From positions 1-23,004 of the forward strand of contig CBFHRN010000034.1 of NCBI GenBank assembly GCA_965658275.1: a stretch of DNA of 23,004 bases. Reading direction: 5' to 3'. The notes beneath the pieces were generated by a model. The model was not told the origin of the DNA and did no database searches. It saw only the letters and a list, made by a program, of their open reading frames with translations. This document shows positions 22,858 through 23,004 of this stretch, in pieces (the first letter of the stretch is position 1; every line of letters starts with the position of its first letter). The position numbers and the translations under genes are program-made. This stretch comes from Croceimicrobium sp965658275 (lineage in GTDB: Bacteria; Bacteroidota; Bacteroidia; Flavobacteriales; Schleiferiaceae).

Positions 22858-23004
22858 ATGGAAAATTTGAAACAACACTTTTCGACTAAAATTGCTCCAG
22901 CAGCTAAAGAAATCAAAGACTTCTTAGCAGCTCATGGTGATAAAGTTGTAGGTGAGGTTAAGATTAGTCAGCTTTACGGCGGTATGCGCGGCGTGCAGGC
23001 ATTA
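22858..23004 (+). CDS. gltA: Citrate synthase, mitochondrial-type, N-terminal part only
   Basis: Only the first 49 codons are inside the window. The translated end, HGDKVVGEVKISQLYGGMRGVQAL, matches the N-terminal region of the eukaryotic/mitochondrial-like citrate synthases (their VGEVTVD-MYGGMRGM- segment), not that of the E. coli-type GltA. Citrate synthase condenses oxaloacetate and acetyl-CoA in the TCA cycle. Position after eno fits the Flavobacteriales order rplQ-carA-eno-citrate synthase. The catalytic His and Asp lie beyond the right edge, so the call rests on the N-terminus and the neighbourhood. ATG 22858 is 15 bases after the eno stop, with no Shine-Dalgarno. Confidence 0.8.
   Translation, partial: MENLKQHFSTKIAPAAKEIKDFLAAHGDKVVGEVKISQLYGGMRGVQAL

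Noticed and set aside
1..23004. Mobile elements, CRISPR arrays, tRNA or rRNA genes, defence or secretion clusters
   Set aside because: None seen: no transposase or integrase frame, no regular spaced repeats, no cloverleaf-like sequence; nearly all of the window is accounted for by conserved housekeeping genes.

Overview
This window is a stretch of chromosome from a member of the Bacteroidota, most likely Flavobacteriales. The gene order (rpsL-rpsG-fusA running straight into rpsJ with no tuf, secY followed directly by infA with no adk or map, and rplQ-carA-eno-citrate synthase at the far end), promoters matching the Bacteroidota consensus TTTG/TAnnTTTG, mostly absent Shine-Dalgarno sequences and the protein sequences themselves all point there. 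I cannot name a genus. The G+C content looks moderate, in the low to mid 40s percent by eye.

Layout. Positions 1-2219 (minus strand) hold the N-terminal 739 codons of a UvrD/PcrA-type DNA helicase that runs off the left edge. Positions 2393-3070 (minus) hold an unrecognised exported protein of 225 residues that looks like a small outer-membrane beta-barrel. A 339-base intergenic region follows, with a good Bacteroidota promoter and a short GC hairpin at the expected transcript 5' end. From 3410 to 20341 (plus) lies one uninterrupted block of 32 co-directional genes: the str, S10, spc and alpha ribosomal protein clusters fused, including EF-G, SecY, IF-1 and RNA polymerase alpha. It includes a 38-codon rpmJ at 17168-17284. 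A strong intrinsic terminator closes it at 20363-20398. The T-tract of that terminator supplies the -33 element of the promoter for the next unit, carA-eno-citrate synthase (20444 to the right edge), which encodes the glutaminase subunit of carbamoyl phosphate synthetase, enolase and a mitochondrial-type citrate synthase (first 49 codons only).

The genes of the large block make ribosomal proteins of both subunits, two translation factors, the transcription subunit that sets promoter recognition, and the protein-export channel; one promoter appears to set their output together. I found no internal terminator or convincing internal promoter.

I do not see a previously undescribed system here. 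This is a conserved housekeeping region. The points worth a second look are small: translation-initiation signals (a recurrent TTAGAA-type leader and only four clear Shine-Dalgarno sites), the 5' hairpin, the terminator/promoter overlap, the acidic repeat tail on bL17, zinc-free variants of three ribosomal proteins, and the unrecognised envelope protein.
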